Shown piece by piece: positions 60,829 to 64,000 of a DNA stretch of 64,000 bases. The translations under genes and the position numbers were made by a program. The DNA is taken from the NCBI GenBank assembly GCA_001632435.1, contig KV424074.1:1-64000 (forward strand), given 5' to 3'. The notes beneath the pieces were generated by a model, which was given only the letters and a program-made list of their open reading frames with translations, ran no database searches and had not been told where the DNA came from. Position 1 is the stretch's first letter, and each line of letters begins with the position of its first letter. The DNA comes from Calocera cornea HHB12733 (lineage: Eukaryota > Basidiomycota > Dacrymycetes > Dacrymycetales > Dacrymycetaceae).

Positions 60829-61038
60829 TTACAGAACCTTGCGTGCGACTTCTCCTCGCCCTCCTGCGCCAGCCCACCCACGCCTCGCAACACTGATCAA
60901 GCTCGGAGCTGGTAGCGCGAGAGTTGCCCGCGCACATCCGCGAGTGAGTTGGAAGACGCGCGAACGGAAAAGCCAGGCACTGGCCAGATAAGCTAGTACG
61001 GCGGCACCAGCAACATAGTACTGTCGCTCTTTCCCCAT
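60829..61038 (-). CDS. Possible small membrane protein (69 aa), weak
   Basis: Single open frame starting MGKERQYYVAGAAVLAYLASAW, with one hydrophobic segment after a short charged start, then an Arg/Ala-rich region. The 3' end lies just past nucleoside hydrolase 2. No family recognised, and chance open frames of this size are common in GC-rich DNA. Listed because the N-terminus looks like a real signal-anchor. Confidence 0.25.
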   Translation of the reverse strand: MGKERQYYVAGAAVLAYLASAWLFRSRVFQLTRGCARATLALPAPSLISVARRGWAGAGGRGEVARKVL

Positions 61039-61763
61039 TCTGGCTCGAACATCCCGCGTCTTCTGGAAAATACCGGAGTTGACAGATCTGGGGGACTACC
61101 AGGGCTCTCCGAACACGAGCACGAGCACGAGCACGAACCCCACTCGGACCGAGATCAGAAGTCCAAGTCCCAAGCCCCGAGCCCCGAGCCCCAAGCCCCT
61201 CTCCAGCCCCCGCCTTCTTCCATCGTCACAGTTCATTGCCGCGGGCATATCCCCACCCCCGGTTCTCGCGCCGTCACATGACCCCCTACCCCCCGGCCAC
61301 GCGTACACGGAACACCGAACGGAACACGCAACACGGGACACGGAACATGCCGCCCGCCCTTCTGTCGCGTCCCTGCAGAGGTATGTATATCCCTGATGAG
61401 GGGCGTCTGGATCCTGCGTGGGTCCCAGCAGGGGCAGGGGCGCGGGAGAGGGATAGGCCGACGCCCAGCGCGCGGCGCTGTTCGGGCTGTGGGCATCCCG
61501 GCGATGGGGGGATGTTCGCCGTCGCGGCCTGGTGGTGGTGCTGGTACTGGTGCTGATGCTGATGGTGCGCTCGCCCGGCTTCTAGCGGGAAGCGGCCCCG
61601 GGCGAATATTCGGCTGCTCAAGACTTGTGCTCGGCGCACGCCCCCTCCCCCGCGGAGCTTCATCGCCCTCAGCAGCGAGCACGGTGTACGAGTGTACGAG
61701 TGACTCGGAAGGGGCCGGGCGCGGGTGCGCCGGCATGAACCTAGCTCGGATATGCGTCGAAGC

Positions 61764-61843
61764 GGGAGCAGAAGAACGACTCATTTGATTCCGTGCGGGA
61801 GCAGATGAACGCCCCATTTTGGTTCCGTGCTGGAGCAGACGCG
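61764..61843 (+). repeat. Tandem repeat, two and a half 33-34-bp units
   Basis: Units at 61764-61796 and 61797-61830, plus a partial third to about 61843. Each starts with GGGAGCAGA (TGGAGCAGA in the third), and the two full units end with TTCCGTGC. They lie about 100 bp before the next start codon. Confidence 0.75.
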
Positions 61844-61881
61844 TCAAGACGCGTACATGTCTGCCACCCAGTATGATCTTC

Positions 61882-61905
61882 ATCTTCGTCGTTAACGACG
61901 AAGAT
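61882..61905. repeat. Perfect 24-bp palindrome 5' of the orphan gene
   Basis: A twelve-base arm (ATCTTCGTCGTT) is followed directly by its exact reverse complement, centred on GTTAAC at 61891-61896. It ends 23 bp before the ATG at 61929, so it would form a hairpin at the 5' end of the mRNA or serve as a dyad-symmetric protein site. Confidence 0.8.
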
Positions 61906-61928
61906 CCAGCTCCTCTCAATCCAACGCA

Positions 61929-63558
61929 ATGGATATCGATAGATCTAAGAAACGGTTCGACAACTATGTTTCACTCACCCTCAAACCTGGCAAACGCTGG
62001 AACACGGCCCGCGATGCACAGGGATCGTTGGTAAAGGTTGGTCGCTGTTTCATATTCGGAGGCCTCGAAGTTGATCCAGTGTGATAGCAATCCATCGTGG
62101 CGGTCATCGAAGAAGATATAGCTCGATGGCCTGAAGTTACAGATGCGATGAAGGCCGAACTGTCTCCTAAATGGGTGAAGGAAAAAGAAGAGGAATGGGC
62201 GGATCATGCGCTGGAGGCTGCGAACGCGGTGAGTGGCAGTAATCTCAGCCTAGCGATCGGAAAACTGAATGACGATAGGCTGTATCGTCGCAGTCACAGG
62301 ATGTGACATCCAAACACTCTACTCAAGAAACAGTGCGTAAACCGTTTGCTTTGAAGAGAGTGGCTGACAGCTATGAACCAAGGACGATGGACCGACTGCG
62401 AAGAATGAACCGAGTTCATCGCATTCAATCGCCGAAAGTACGCGCAGCAAGAACAACAATCGACTTTCTCGTTTCGACAAGCAGAGCAATCCAACTCAGT
62501 TGGCGGGCCACGATTCTGGTTCCCATTCTACCGTTACACCCGGTAAGAAGTACAATACCGTTGCGGTACCCAGCAGGAAGCGTGGTCACTTGGCGGACAA
62601 GAAAGGAGATCTTCCTCTGCGGCTTGTGAACTCGCATCTAGTCAAAGGAGCCAAGATGCCGAACGGGCAGCGACACTATGTTCGCCTCGGGGAGAAGGTC
62701 AATCTCAGCGACGTGCAGTTCAAGGCCGCCGCGCTGTCTATACCCTCCGCCGACAGGATAGAAGAACCACCGGATCTTGACTTGCCCGACAAAGATGATG
62801 AACCTGAGACTTTTGAAGGCTGGGTAAGTGCATTTATAGCATTCAATCGTCGGTTTAGCTCATTGTTATGAAGTGCAGACAATGCATCGATCGGTGGAAC
62901 GAAACGAAGAAGAAGCATCCAAATGTGCCAAGGAACAGCAGGATTCGGTGTCCAGGTCCAGCCATGTACAGTACCAAAGTGAAGTTCACCTGTTGGTGCT
63001 GTCGTGAAAGTCCACCCACCAACGGGACTTGTTCTCACAGCGCGGGTAAGATTATTCTTCTCCGTACAGGCGTAAAGACGGTTGACCATTGTCGCAGCAT
63101 ATATCGCGAAGCTGGAAGAACTCAATGCACCAGAGTCTGAAAGCGGAGCGAAGCGCGAACACGAAGACGATAGTTCGAGTGACGAGCCGAGGAAGAAAAG
63201 GCGTCTTAAGAGGTGCATCCAATCTTCCGACAACGAAGACAACGAGCAAGACGATACAGCAGAAGATCATGATGATGACGGCTCTACGACAGTCAAGGAT
63301 GTGAAGGGAAAGAAGAGGGCGGTTGAACAAGTCGCGAAGGAATCCTTTGGTAAGCGTGTGATTGTTGTATATCGTTCTCAGCTGACTTAGAAAGACACAG
63401 TGGAGTTTATCACTTCGTTGCAGGATGAGGTCAAAGGAATGAAGAATGAAGTGCAGAAGGTGCAGAAGAAGCACATGCGTGAGGCCGACCTTACCGCCTT
63501 GGAAGAACGCATCGGTCGACTCAGCTACCTGCTGAAGGACGGTAAGAAACGCGCATAA
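61929..63558 (+). CDS. Cysteine-rich basidiomycete orphan-family protein
   Basis: At least seven exons. Exons 1-4 are secure: 61929-62036, 62088-62228, 62294-62542, 62602-62823, all phase zero. Visible blocks: MDIDRSKKRFDNYVSLTLK, SIVAVIEEDIARWPEVTD, YEPRTMDRLRRMNRVHRI, WRATILVPILPLHP, LRLVNSHLVKGAKMPNGQRH, NLSDVQFKAAALSIPS and ETFEGW. Next comes a Cys-rich part (MKCRQCIDRW, FTCWCCRESPPTNGTCSH) that could bind zinc, and an acidic/basic linker (DDSSSDEPRKKRRLKR) like a nuclear signal. A C-terminal coiled coil (EVKGMKNEVQKVQKKH) ends at the TAA (63556-63558). The fourth intron is unclear: the simplest reading needs a 35-nt intron or a frameshift near 62860. I remember this architecture from mushroom genomes, without a function. 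Confidence 0.6.
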
Positions 63559-64000
63559 TCGTCATCCCTAAACAAGCCAGACCGATTGGCGACTTCAACA
63601 CTCCGTTACGTTTCGAGCTTTACTTTCTCCACTTCGCCGTGAACACGAATTCAGCACTATCTGAACCCAGCACGGCCGATCTACCACCCTCTAATGCTAC
63701 TCGTCTACGCCGCGATTTACGTTTTCATTTCATCTTCCGCTCATACTCATCAAAATACTCTTTCTCGTTCGCCAACCCAGCTCACGGTCCAGTTACCGTA
63801 GTACTGTAGTGTCATCATGTACCAGGCCAATAAGATGCATTTGCTGTTTGCTAAAACAATAAGGATCGCACGCAAGGAACAACAACTTCATTCATGGATT
63901 CTTAACTAGAACATTCACGGACGATGAAACATGATACCGAGTCACAAGGGTGTGAAAGGTGGATGTACTACGCAGAAAAAGAGGACACGTAAACACCACC
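63559..64000. other. Terminal spacer
   Basis: 442 bp after the orphan gene; AT-richer, no gene or repeat seen. Confidence 0.4.

Larger units (their letters stand above)
61039..61928. other. Low-complexity GC-rich spacer with short repeats
   Basis: 890 bp with no supportable gene. It includes a GAGCAC hexamer run (61113-61135), CCGAGCCCC/CAAGCCCC runs (about 61165-61205), CGGAACAC-like decamers (about 61300-61350), two tandem 33-34-bp units (61764-61830), and a perfect 24-bp palindrome (61882-61905). Confidence 0.6.

Overview
This is a fungal nuclear segment, almost certainly from a basidiomycete and most likely a mushroom-forming Agaricomycete. Nearly every gene is broken by short introns of about 45-65 nt with GT...AG ends. 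Gene density is high, with genes packed on both strands. Several families are typical of Basidiomycota: a GCM-domain Mutator-like transposase, what looks like a DUF6697 protein, secreted nucleoside hydrolases, and a cysteine-rich orphan family. There are no operons. Single frames carry only fragments of genes, so I rebuilt spliced models by hand; most are confirmed by reading-frame phase and family length.

Layout. 0-1.3 kb: edge of an AT-rich MULE/GCM transposase gene. 2-12.8 kb: housekeeping block with trehalose-6-phosphate synthase, a mitochondrial RNB exoribonuclease, a nucleolar-like protein, an STK16/Env7-type kinase and a polytopic membrane protein. 13.3-19.9 kb: three tandem CYP51 (lanosterol 14-alpha-demethylase) genes, the middle one a pseudogene. 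20-21.2 kb: ribosomal protein P0, with a candidate C/D-box snoRNA in its second intron. 21.6-36 kb: a large probable mitochondrial protein, a NIPA/Rsm1 zinc-finger protein, RPA2, V-ATPase subunit e, a HEN1 small-RNA methyltransferase, the PP2A catalytic subunit, a proline iminopeptidase and a secreted protein. 36.3-49 kb: a SUN-domain protein, two tandem alpha/beta hydrolases, CCT-epsilon, a Sec14-like protein, a small mitochondrial protein and a broken short-chain dehydrogenase. 49.1-52.6 kb: a gene-free stretch holding a dispersed 19-bp motif. 52.6-63.6 kb: carnitine acetyltransferase, two duplicated nucleoside hydrolases flanking an antisense DUF6697-like gene, a low-complexity tract, and the cysteine-rich orphan gene.

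How the genes relate. Most are unrelated housekeeping functions: translation, protein folding, replication, trehalose and sterol synthesis, acetyl-carnitine metabolism and nuclear envelope. The signal of interest is local gene duplication. Three families (CYP51, alpha/beta hydrolase, nucleoside hydrolase) have expanded in tandem, with different fates: decay, intron change, GC-AG splice sites, and a trapped copy of a neighbouring 3' flank. I did not find a convincing new multi-gene system. The strongest leads are the CYP51 array with its duplication scar, the intronic snoRNA candidate, and the unexplained motif family at 51.0-51.8 kb.
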